64,000 nucleotides of DNA from Aselliscus stoliczkanus (Eukaryota; Chordata; Mammalia; Chiroptera; Hipposideridae): contig CM066731.1 of NCBI GenBank assembly GCA_033961575.1, positions 59,673,501 to 59,737,500 on the forward strand, given 5' to 3'. The notes beneath the pieces were generated by a model that worked only from the letters and a program-made list of their open reading frames with translations, ran no database searches and was not told the DNA's origin. The translations under genes and the position numbers were made by a program. Numbering within the stretch: position 1 is the first letter of the stretch; every line of letters begins with the position of its first letter. This document shows, piece by piece, positions 23,271 through 33,549 of the stretch.

Positions 23271-24344
23271 AAAGAAAAGATTTGACATGGGAAGTTGATA
23301 TTTTAAAAACCACATGAAAAAATTATGAACGAATAGAAAAGGTAACTAAGAAGAATTACATAATCCCTTTCTTCAATGTCCGCTCCGCCCCCCAAAAATG
23401 GGATAGGTGCTTAATTGTTTATAAGTTGAGTATGCTTTTTAGAAACAAGCACATACCAAGTGACTAAAAAGTATCACAGTATATGAATATTGATTCAATT
23501 AAGTGGCACTCCATAAAATAATAACCCCATGGAAACTAACAGGATTGTAAGTCTTTCTTTGAAGAAAAAAATTAGTTCCCTATTTTCTATTAATTACTGA
23601 TCTAAAAATTCCTCCATTAGGAACTTAAAGTTCTCCATAATATGAAACCAATCCACACTATTTCTTCAATTTTATTTCTTCTATTGAAACTCTTTCATTT
23701 ACCTGCATAGGTGCTATATATGCCATCAGAGGCATTTGCTAACTGGTAGGCACTCAGTAATCACTTAATGAATTTAGGAAATGGACACCGTGTCCCTAGG
23801 TTATGACCCTAGACAGGCTGGGAGTGCATAGCATAGAGCAAAATTCTCCACAGGGCAGATAGGTAATATTAACACAAAATTTCTGTTGACACCGTGCTTT
23901 GAGATTCTTGGGAACCTGATTTAATGACAAGTTAAGACTTATCTATTATTAGTCGTCAGCACTGAAAATGCATACTATGCTCCTACAATACTTAAGGCAA
24001 CTTGTAGAGTTGTTTTCTTAAATATTTTAAATATTCAGCCTAAAAATCTTCTACTAGTGTGCAGAATGTTTTGCTCAGCAAAGTTAATGTCAATGACTCT
24101 TTTTAAATAAACAAAAGTTTTAAGTACAGATTGAAAGTTTGCTGAGATATATATATATATATGATATTTATATCTCATCACTACAATTATCAACCCATTG
24201 ATTGCACAAATAACTATCTCTGACAGCAAGGCTGAAAGAGGAACAAAGAAAATCTTGTAGTGCTATGAATACAGATGTCCTATTGGAAAATCTCACCAAA
24301 GGACATGGATATTTTATACAGCTGTCCTACTCTGCTTCATTTCT

Positions 24345-24393
24345 TTTTTTTTTTTTTTCGGCCCCCCCCCTTTTTTTTTTTTTTGCCCCCCCC
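24345..24393 (-). mobile_element. 49-bp homopolymer insertion with TSD
   Basis: The insert consists of T-run, CGG, C-run, T-run, G, C-run and nothing else. The host sequence CTGCTTCATTTCT is duplicated exactly on both sides (24332-24344 and 24394-24406). Read in reverse it is G-run, C, A-run, G-run, CCG, A-run: twice the first bases of a SINE head joined to poly(A). A retroposed, almost bodyless SINE dimer is one reading; assembly error in homopolymers is another. Confidence 0.6.
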
Positions 24394-25123
24394 CTGCTTC
24401 ATTTCTGAGTGATTGCACCAAGGTCAACTGCATTTGCAAAAGGGTTGGGTATTTCCATGGAAGATATTTTGAACAAATGTAAGGAAGATGTTACAAGATA
24501 TCGAACTACTCTATAAAACAATTACACACAAAGTGTTCCTTGCACAGGTAAGAGAAATATGTACGTTTGTTTCCAAATATCGGCGCTAATCAAAAAACCA
24601 GCACAAGTTACACTCATTGCAAAGAGAGATATGGGAAAAATTTCAACACAATGACTTGAAAAAAGTCAACTATTACTCTGAAATCCAATCAGCCTGACAG
24701 GAAAAAATCCAAATGTTCTGCCTTCAGGGCAATGGGAAGATGCCACAGCAGGAAATGGAGCCTGGCAGCAAAGCAGTTCTCTTGCAGCCCATTGTTAGGT
24801 GGTTCGGGTTACAGAAGGATATTACTGCAACTTCTGGTGATGTCCAAGCACATGTTTCATTATTTAGCTGAAAAGACTAAGGCACTTCCTACTTGTGTGG
24901 TAATAACCGTATCCTGGCCATACTTAAACCAAGATATTTATTAGCTCTGGATGTGATTTTGATGCATTAACAGAAAGCATTTCTGAGGAAACGAGAGATG
25001 GTGGCATGAGCAGAGAGACAGAACAATTTGTCTCTAGCCTCCCCGTATGCTGCTACCTGTAGGGACATGGATCCTTTAAGTAGTGCCTATACCTTTATTT
25101 ATCTATCTATAAAACTGGAGTAT

Positions 25124-25310
25124 GGGGGTGACAGGTTAGCCCAGTTGTTTTGAACGTGGTGCTGATAACACCAAGGCTGCCGGTTTGATCCCCACATGGG
25201 CCACTGTGAGCTGCCCCCTCCTTAAAAGAATCAACTATGCCATTGTAGCATGAAAGCAATGTGTAACCAATGACCATGGCCGTTCCACAATAAAATAAAA
25301 TAAAATTTTA
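25124..25310 (+). repeat. Chimeric retroposon: Ves-like head joined to MER3-like tail
   Basis: A type D head (GCCCAGTTGTTTTGAACG, CTGATAACACCAAGG, B box GGTTTGATCCCC) ends at about 25222. The following CCATTGTAGCATGAAAGCA...GTTCCACAATAAAAT resembles the 3' half of the MER3-type element, then (AAAAT)n. AAAACTGG[A/G]-like sequence flanks both sides (25111-25119 and 25311-25319). Confidence 0.6.
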
Positions 25311-25454
25311 AAAACTGGGATAATATTATACTCCATCCCTGACTTCCCTTCCTTCCTCATCTATTTCAATAATAGTCCTCATTCTGCTGTCCTATTGGAG
25401 GACAGATTATTTGATGAATATAGAGGAAAGCCAGGGTCATTCTCATTAATAATT

Positions 25455-25690
25455 CATATTTGTATTGTTCTTTACACTGACTAAGTAATTTTTAACTTTT
25501 TAAAACTTCCACAGCCCTATAAAATGAATGATTACACCATTTCACAGCTGAAACTGAGGTCAGAGAAATTACTTTAACTCGTTCTAGGTTCCACAGCAAA
25601 TAAGTGGCAGAGACAGCTCTTGAACCCAGACCTTCTGGGTCCAAAATCCATAGCCTTTCTCTTACAACATGTTGGCTCTCCACAAAGCAG
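25455..25690 (-). repeat. MIR element
   Basis: ATTTCACAGCTGAAACTGAGGTCAGAGAAATTAC, GGTTCCACAGCAAATAAGTGGCAGAG and TTGAACCCAGACCTTCTGGGTCC are the MIR reverse complement. Confidence 0.85.
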
Positions 25691-25879
25691 GTAGGGGTCA
25701 CCTCACTGAAGCAGGGTATGTACCTGCTAAAGTGGGATGATGCCTGGTAAAATGTTTCTGAGTTCTCAAAAGGAGAAATTGAATCATCAAGCTACCTTGC
25801 TCCTTGATGGTCCCTCCAAAAAAAGCAAAAAGTGAAGCAATTCACCCTCAATCCACCACATGCACAAAAGCAGAAAAAA

Positions 25880-25881
25880 GA

Positions 25882-25926
<45 letters not shown>

Positions 25927-25946
25927 ATTACACACACATATATATT

Positions 25947-26028
<82 letters not shown>
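25880..26028. repeat. Compound (ATCT)n-(AT)n-(GT)n microsatellite
   Basis: (ATCT) units at about 25883-25926, a 25-bp bridge, (TA)n at about 25952-25998 and (GT)n at about 25999-26026. Confidence 0.95.
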
Positions 26029-26029
<1 letters not shown>

Positions 26030-26448
26030 AAATTTAACAGCCAGGAAAAGGTGTTACATATATCTAAAGTTAAATTGTAAGACAATGACTAACTTGAATG
26101 CCTAGCAAAAGAAATTGCTCACAAAAATCAGAGGATTTTGCAGGGCTGGTGAGGGGAGGGGATGCTGATGGGATGTCTGTTACTTAATCTTTGGGGAAAG
26201 GTTGTCTAATGTAATCCCTCATTCCAAAGATGAGACTGAGGGCCAGAGAGATAAATGCTTCCATTCTGTCATTCATCAGCTCTGTTGGGTGTTCCTCACA
26301 TGCTGATTTCACAGGGGACACGAGGCTCTAAGTAGCAGAAACGCTCTTAACTGACACTTCAGTCCTCCCCTGGGTTTTCAGTCCTTTTGAAGAGCTCCCT
26401 AATCTTTCTCAACTCAACTTTTATACAATAAATGAATCCTGCTCTGTA

Positions 26449-26456
<8 letters not shown>

Positions 26457-26522
<66 letters not shown>

Positions 26523-26530
26523 CCCCCCCC
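26457..26530. repeat. (CT)n microsatellite ending in a C-run
   Basis: About 31 CT units (26459-26520) then ten C residues (26521-26530). Confidence 0.95.
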
Positions 26531-26607
26531 ACCTCCCTCCACACACACGGAAAACAAAGCCCAGACATAAGAACTCTGCTATTAATCATCTAAAAGTGAA
26601 ACAAGGG

Positions 26608-26698
26608 AGGCCGGCCCAGTGGCGTGGTGGTTAAGCGCTGGATTGGGAAGCCAGCGGCCCACGTTCGGGTCCCACATATGAGGGCCAGTGGCACTGCC

Positions 26699-26738
<40 letters not shown>

Positions 26739-26748
26739 AAAAAAAAAC
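26608..26748 (+). repeat. Type A SINE
   Basis: A complete head GGCCGGCCCAGTGGCGTGG, then a ~47-bp nearly pure poly(A). No clear TSD. Confidence 0.9.
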
Positions 26749-26905
26749 ACTTAAAATGTCTTTCTCCCCCCAAGAGTTGTGAAAAATAGACCGATTTGAG
26801 GTTGAAAAATAAATGGAAAATGAACAGATCAGAGATATAAAGATTTTACACCAGCTCCACACTGACTCAGCTGAAATCAGTTCCTCATATGTGTTAGTTA
26901 CACTC

Positions 26906-27012
26906 TTTTTTATTTTTGAGGGCAGTGTCACTGGCCCTCACATGTGGGACCCGAACCGGGACCACTGGCTTCTCAAGCCAGCGCCCAACCACCAAGCCAC
27001 TCGGCCGCCCAA
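26906..27012 (-). repeat. Type A SINE
   Basis: An antisense copy with TSD TGTTAGTTACACTC (26892-26905 and 27013-27026). Confidence 0.95.
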
Positions 27013-27289
27013 TGTTAGTTACACTCAAAGCAATGCCCTCTCATCATTTATATGACATCTCCAAGCCTCCTTCAGTTCAGATGAAATAATCCCTCAGCCC
27101 TTCACATTAGTATCAAGTCTCCAGCCTTCTCTTTCATTTTCCCACTTTCTGTTAGCCACACATTCCATCCTTAGTTTTCGAATCCATGTCCCCCAGATTT
27201 TCTTTCCTCTGACTGTTTCTACATGTCCTAGGTCCCAGCTTCACTCTTCCATCATAGATTCCTTTTCCTGAGTGTCTCATAATGTGGGT

Positions 27290-27430
27290 ATTGCAGTTAT
27301 CATTAATAGCTACTTCCAAAACACTGTGCTAACACACTGCCTACATTCCCTCTTTGGATCCTCACAACCTCTAACTCTCATAAAAGTGAACAAACTTGTC
27401 CAAGGACACAGGCAGCCTGCTAGGGTCACT
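27290..27430 (-). repeat. MIR-like fragment
   Basis: ACACTGTGCTAACACACTGCC, TTTGGATCCTCACAACC and ACTTGTCCAAGGACACAGGCAG follow the reverse MIR order weakly. Confidence 0.5.
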
Positions 27431-27530
27431 GTGCTAGAGGGTCCTTGAGAATGGCATCCCTCTGTGTCGCATCAGGGCTTTTCCAGGACCTGGCAAAGGG
27501 CCAGGCCCATCACAGAAGCATTATGAATAT

Positions 27531-27720
27531 TTATGGATGGATGGATGGATGGATGGATGGATGGATGGATGGATGGAAGTAAGGAAGGATGCAAGGATGG
27601 AAAGAAGGAAGGAAGGAAAGAAGGAAGAAAGGAAAGAAGGAAGGAAGGAAGGAGGGAAGGAAGGAAGGAAGGAAGGAAGGAAGGAAGGAAGGAAGGAAGG
27701 AAGGAAGGAAGGAAGGATTG
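27531..27720. repeat. (GGAT)n and (GGAA)n tetranucleotide arrays
   Basis: (ATGG) units at 27534-27577, a degenerate bridge, then (GGAA)n to 27717. Reading frames across it (DGWM and KEGR repeats) are artefacts. Long GGAA arrays can bind ETS factors. Confidence 0.95.
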
Positions 27721-28379
27721 AAAGATTGAAAGATGATGGATGGATCAATCAATCGATGGATGGAGCAAGAATTTCAACAAGATGTGACTGCCTCCAAAAG
27801 TAGTCCTCTTAACTACTATAAGAGAATCATGTCTTACCCAATACATGACAAGCTGGAGGAGAAAGAATTAGTGAAATAAAAATTCTAAAATGTAAGCAGC
27901 TTTCCTGAGTACCAGCTCAATCTATATACTATGGGCCTGTATTATAGATTTCTGGGTGTACAAAAACTGCTCTGTACACCTCAGTTTCATCAATTCAACA
28001 CTGGACAGAGTAGGACCTCCAGTGCATTATTGCAGGGATGACAGCAAACGATGCATTGAAATCCCCTCCATGTCACCAGGCTCAGCTCAGGGTGGAAGCC
28101 CAACCAAGGTCACCTGCTTTGCCTTTATGGTGCAGGCTCATACTGAAGGAAAGACTCCAACTTGATTTAGATTCCCAAAAGCTACATAGATTTTTCAAAG
28201 TGCTTTCAGAAAGTCTCTCTTTTGATCTTGTTAACAATCTGATGGGGGTAAGGGAGGTCTGAGTATTACATGACAAAGATATCTGTGGGTTGGTTCTCAG
28301 TCTCCCTCCCCTGCCTGCAATCAGCTTCTCTGCCAGGATTAAGGCAATGTGAAAGTGGGACAATGAAACTAAATAGTTA

Positions 28380-28670
28380 AAAAGAAAGTAAGTATAATAG
28401 ACAAATTATTTAGTATGAAATGACTTATACAGATGGTGATACTATGTGTCATTGTAGCAAAACAATGGAAAGAACCCAATGTCTGCCCATAGAGGACAAA
28501 ATAGATCCACACAATAGAGTACAAAGTGGTTGTAAAGAAATGAGCAAGTACAGAACAGAAGGTACAGTATACAAACTTTGGGGCAAGAAAGGGGAAAATA
28601 CTAATATAAGATACTGATTATATATATATATATATAAAACATATGTTGCATACATAACATACATATTTAC
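28380..28670 (+). repeat. Old L1-like fragment with AT repeat
   Basis: GTAGCAAAACAATGGAAAGAACCCAATGTC and ACACAATAGAGTACAAAGTGG resemble a decayed L1 ORF2 end. An (AT)n run lies at 28620-28637. Confidence 0.45.
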
Positions 28671-28697
28671 TTATATATTCAAAAAGAAACAAAAGAG

Positions 28698-29122
28698 GGC
28701 CGGCCAAGTGGCACATTGGTTAACAGCTGGCTTGGAACGCCAGAGGTCCCGGTTGGGATCTCACATATGAGGACCAGTGACACTGCCCTCTACAGCTAAC
28801 AACAGCTCCACATGGAGCTGGACTGCGAGCCCCAGCAACAGTGTAGGCTGCAGCCCCTGCTGCAGTGGGCTGCCATAGGCTACAGTGAGTGGTCGGCAGC
28901 CAGTGTGAGCGGCTGGCAGCCAGCGTGAGCTGCCAATAGCCGCGGTGAGTGACCATCCACAGAGGCCGGCGACCGATCTGCCTTATCTGGGAAGAACGGA
29001 ATAACGATACCAACATGGGCCAGTGAAGCAATGTCCTCCGCAACTAGACTGAAGAACAAAAACACAGCAATTTGTCTGTTCCCCTCCCCCAATTCCCCAA
29101 TATAAAATCTTAAAAAGAAAAG
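28698..29122 (+). repeat. Type B SINE
   Basis: Head, body and end present; the polyadenylation signal has decayed to AATATAAAATCTT. The TSD AAAAAGAAACAAAAGAG is perfect (28681-28697 and 29123-29139). Confidence 0.95.
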
Positions 29123-29710
29123 AAAAAGAAACAAAAGAGGGATGAACTAATAAAATGCTACCTATGGACGGACAGAGAAAATTGAAAGAAAGCAGGATGG
29201 AAGCAAGGTCTCTCTGAACGTCCTTTGTTTTATGGTTTTGACTTTCAAATCATGTAAATGTCTTACATAATCAGAAAAATAGATTTAACTTAAAAATAAG
29301 TAACCTCTAAAATCTGAAAACAAATGAAAGCAAATAAACTCTACAGCATATCAGGTTGCTGGCATAGGCAAACAGAGAAGAATCATTTCAAATAACTTTA
29401 GGTCACAAGATTTTGCATGTCTGTAAGAGATAGCCTCTGGGCAAAAAAGAATCACAAAAGTCTAAAACTGCATTTTGTATTTAATAGCTAATAATAATAC
29501 TGATATTTGGTTTGACAATACACACAGAGAGACACAGAGACACACATGTAGACACACTTGTAAAGTAATTATGCTAAAGACATTAAGAAAAAAGATTTTC
29601 AGCCTTAGAGCAAAGAGATACAATATCATACCAAAGAAGCAATACCTGTCACCTTAAATTTAAAGTAGAAGTATCAGTATAACCTCATGATTTGTTTCTC
29701 TCTTTTTATT

Positions 29711-29821
29711 TTATTTTTATTTTTTTTGAGGGCAGTGTCACTGGCCCTCGTATGTGGGACCCGAACCGGGACCGCTGGCTTCCTAAGCCAGCGCTTAACC
29801 ACCATGCCACTCGGCGGGCCC
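29711..29821 (-). repeat. Type A SINE
   Basis: An antisense copy. The TSD TGTTTCT[C/T]TCTTTTTATT lies at 29693-29710 and 29822-29839. Confidence 0.95.
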
Positions 29822-29839
29822 TGTTTCTTTCTTTTTATT

Positions 29840-30300
29840 AACAAGTCCTAGAAACAATGACACCCTTGTAGCATTGAGCACCCCTAGTGTCCATATGGTA
29901 GTCTCCAACTACCATTTCCTCCAAAAGGAACCAGGGCTCATTATAGAAATCTGATTGATCCCAGGTGTAGGGCAGGAAACATAAACATCTTTTGTCTTGC
30001 TGGAAACTACAAAGACACCTGAGGCAGTGCCAAAGGATCTAGGTGTTAACTTGAAGAGGTTCCCAGTGGCCAAAGACTGGACAACTGGAGCATCAAAAGA
30101 ATCATGACCGGGCTGGCCAAGTGGCGCGGAGGTTAAGAGCTGGCTCGGGATGCCAGCAGCCCTGGTTCGGATCCCACTTATGAGGGCCAGTGACACTGCC
30201 CTCTAAAAAGAAAAAAAAAAAAAAAAAGAATCATGACTACAATGGAGTAAAGCACATCAAACATATAAAAAGCTATGAGTTCCTCAGAGTATTTTGTAAA
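29840..30300 (+). repeat. Old dispersed repeat, copy 1 (split by SINE)
   Basis: It shares ordered phrases with 51330-51600: AATGACACCC, TACCATTTCC, GGAACCAGGGCTC, TTCCCAGTGGCCAAA. The two copies are in the same orientation. The family is unknown to me. Confidence 0.6.
30109..30223 (+). repeat. Type A SINE
   Basis: A complete head, end GCCCTCTAAAAAG plus poly(A). The TSD AAAAGAATCATGAC is at 30095-30108 and 30224-30237. Confidence 0.95.
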
Positions 30301-30739
30301 TGGATCAGTCACTATACAAATTTGGTAAAATGTACATTTTTACTCCGAAAATTGGGAGATGAAGGGAAAGGCTCACAAAAGAAATAGTCGTCATTTGGAT
30401 AACTGGGCACACAGGAGGCTGGTCATTTGGTGATTTAGGGCAATTCAAAGAAAGAGAGAAAGAGGTCACAAGCACTGTGATATGAACACCTCCCCAACAG
30501 CTCCTGGCTGGCTCATGCCCAAGAAGGTTCCCGCTATTTTACTCCTGCCATCAAGACTAAAACAGCCCCTCTTTACAATTTCATTTGAATCTATTACTTC
30601 TCTTAACTGGTGGGATTTAACACAATACCTTCAAATTACCACTCCAAGTGGGACTGATAACTAATACAAAGTTGGTTTTAAAGCACAAACCCTAACAAAA
30701 CTTTTTCATGGGGCTTTACATTTAACACAGCCTCACAAC

Positions 30740-30945
30740 ATAAGAGGGAGGAAACTAAATTTCATTGAGTGTCTACTACACACAAATGCTGTAAGATATA
30801 ATTATGTCATTAATTTTTTTGCAGGAGCCCTGGAATATGATCACTTGCGTTTATAAATGAGAAAGTGAGACAGAATGCTTAAGTGACCTGGCTAAAAATC
30901 ACACATTTAGCTAAGTGACAGGTCTGGGGTTCAAAGAGAGTTCTG
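30740..30945 (-). repeat. MIR element
   Basis: CATTGAGTGTCTACTACACACAAATGC, TTATAAATGAGAAAGTGAGACAGAATG, AAGTGACCTGGCTAAAAATCACAC and GGGGTTCAAA follow the reverse MIR. Confidence 0.75.
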
Positions 30946-31149
30946 TGGACTGTATCAGGCTGCCACCGCAAAGGAAAACAGGTCCATGGGTGCTGGACAC
31001 GGCCAAGGTATGTGGTGACACAACGGTACTAAAAATATCACGGGGATTAACTGGTTAGTAACTACTTCCCTTGTAAGAACATAATATAACTCTATGGGGA
31101 ATGTAAAAAGAAGCGTATTTGGTGCATTGTGGCCTTGGGAAAATTACTT

Positions 31150-31300
31150 AAGCTAAGATTTTAGAGCAGGAAGAAGTCAGAGTTCATTCCAGTCCAAACT
31201 ATTGTTTCCTGGGTTAGAAAACAGACCTAAAGAACAAAACTGATAAGCCTAAAGTCACACAGTGAGTGAGTGGCATGAGGGCAGAGCTGCTGGCAACCAT
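31150..31300 (-). repeat. MIR-like fragment
   Basis: TAAAGTCACACAGTGAGTGAGTGGCATGAGGGCAGAGCTG is the reverse MIR tail; the left part is weak. Confidence 0.55.
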
Positions 31301-31378
31301 GTATACTGCCACTTCCCTGGGTAGCTCTGAGAGGGAACTTCAGCAGGCCCGGAGTTGGCCTCAGCTTCCTGCGGAATT

Positions 31379-31452
31379 TATGTAGATGTAGATGTAGATG
31401 TAGATGTAGATGTAGATGTAGATGTAGATGTAGATGTAGATGTAGATGTAGA
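31379..31452. repeat. (GTAGAT)n hexanucleotide array
   Basis: About 12 near-perfect 6-bp units. The Asp-Val reading frame through it is an artefact. Confidence 0.95.
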
Positions 31453-31529
31453 TATAGTCACAGAAGGGAGAGTACAGCGTAAGGAAGACAGGCAAGGGTA
31501 TTGTAACAGTTTATATGATGTTAGAGGGG

Positions 31530-31625
31530 TAGTAGCTTTGGGGGAGGGGGTTATCACTTTGTGAGGGGTGTAAATTTCTAACTATTATGTTGCTTTATAC
31601 ACCTGAAACTGAAAAAAAAAAAAAG
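31530..31625 (+). repeat. L1 3' end scrap
   Basis: GGGGGAGGGGGTTATCACTTTGTGAGGGG and TTTATACACCTGAAACTG plus A-run match the L1 3' UTR end seen at about 42110-42180. Confidence 0.6.
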
Positions 31626-32687
31626 TGCAAACCTAGCCATGGTGTGAAACATGTCGATAAATAGTGTTGCTATGTCAGGGGTGGTTCGTGCCAGCCTGTC
31701 AGCACTGTTTACTGATGACACTGACCATGATGATTTTCACTGGGTCTAAGACCCCTGGGAGTGCTCTCCTGTTGAGGCTGGTTATGGAACAGGAATCTAT
31801 GTTACCAGCAATATATGGAAAATGTAAAAATATTAAAACATACTTTAAAATATTAAAAATATTATAAAACTATCTAAAAAGCCAGCTGAGACTCCATTTT
31901 GAATTCTGGTTCTTGGCTGTTCCATGCACAGGTAGGTGATCCCTGACATAAGAAAAAGTGTGGGTATCGCCATGCCATACAGAGATGGTCTATGGTTGCA
32001 AAATAAATTCTTACTTTAATGCTGTTAAATATATAGTATCTTTGTATAAGCATTGTCATTTTGGATTCCTTTAGTTTTAAACAATGAGCCCTGTTTAACT
32101 GTCCCCATTAGTGCATTGGCTAAGAACTTGTCACATGGTAGGCACTCAGGTGTGTCCTAAATTAATTAATGAACAAGTAGAATCTGAGCAACCTGACTTA
32201 TTGTCTACTATAATCTTCTACAAAAGTTCTAATTAGCATTGAAGAAAAACAAATGTAATTTAGTGTGATAAATATCTCTCTGCTCAAAAGACAAAGTGCC
32301 TACAATTGACACTCTTAGTTCTTAACAGCCTCTATTCACCTCAAGATTATTTAAAACTGTAGCAGGGAGAACACAAGCAGCTGTGGCAGGAGGCTGGTTT
32401 GCAGGGAACTTCCTCTTCCATGTTGTATTTGCATGCGCACATGTCTCATGGAGTCAAATGTCATTGCCTGACCTGGAAATGGGCAGTGATGCTAAGTACA
32501 TCCATACCTAAGGTACTCTATTTGCATTTAAAATTTTAATTTCAATATATTTTTTAAATCTATGTATACTGTACATTTATAAAATTAGTACAAAAATGGA
32601 TTTTTAAAACTACTTATTTAGTGGGAATGCAGATTGGTGCAGCCGCTATGGAAGGCAGTGGGAAGATTCCTCAAAAAATAAAAAATA

Positions 32688-33140
32688 GGGCCAGTCGAGT
32701 AGCTCATTGGTTAAGAGTTGGCTTGGGAGTGTGAGCTCGGAGCAACAGAGCCACCGGTTCAGATCCCACATGGGCCAGTGATGCTGCATCCTCTATAGCT
32801 AAGATGGTGAACAGCTCAACCTGGAGCTGGGCTGCCATGAGTCACCAGCAACAGTGTAGGCTGCAGCCACTGCTGCAGTGGGCTGCCATGAGCTACCGTG
32901 AGTGGCTGGCAGCCGGCATGAGCAGCCAGCAGCAGGCATGAGCTGCCATGAGTGGCTGTCCAATGGCTGGTGAGTGACTGCCTCACCCAGGAAGAGCGCA
33001 ATGATAATACCAACATGGGCCAGTGAAGCGACATCCTCCACAACTAGACTGAAGAACAAAAGGACAGCAACTTGTCAGCTCTCCTTCCCTGATTCCCCAA
33101 AGCTGTTTCCTCCCCAAATTCCCCAATAAAATCTTTTAAA
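32688..33140 (+). repeat. Type B SINE inside the outer L1
   Basis: Alternative head (GAGTGTGAGCTCGGAGCAACAG), type B body, AATAAAATCTTTT end. The flanks are A-rich L1 sequence (AAAAAATAAAAAATAG and a variant), so the TSD is approximate. Confidence 0.9.
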
Positions 33141-33549
33141 AAAAAATAATTTTAAAATAGAATTACCATATGACCCAGCAATCCTTCTCTTGGGTATCTA
33201 CCCAAAAAATCTGAAAACATTTATCTGTAAAGGTATGTGTGCTCCAATGTTCACTGCACCTTTATTTGAGGTGGCCAAGACATGGAAACAACCAAAGTGT
33301 CCTTCAATAGATGATTGGATAAAGAAATTATGGTATGTATACATAATGGAATACTATTCTGTCATAAGAAAAGATGAAATAGTGCCATTTGCAACAACAA
33401 TGATAGATGTTGAGATTATAATGCTAAGCGAAATAAGCCAGGCAGAAAAAGTAGAGAACCATATGACTTCACTGATATGTGGTATATAAAACTGAAAACA
33501 ACAAAAGAACAAGAAAAACAAATGAAGAAACAAAACTCATAGACATAGA

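Noticed and set aside
27521..27803. Several frames of DGWM, KEGR or PSFL repeats
   Set aside because: Translations of GGAT/GGAA tetranucleotide arrays on both strands.
31355..31564. Frame with Asp-Val repeats
   Set aside because: Translation of a GTAGAT hexanucleotide microsatellite.
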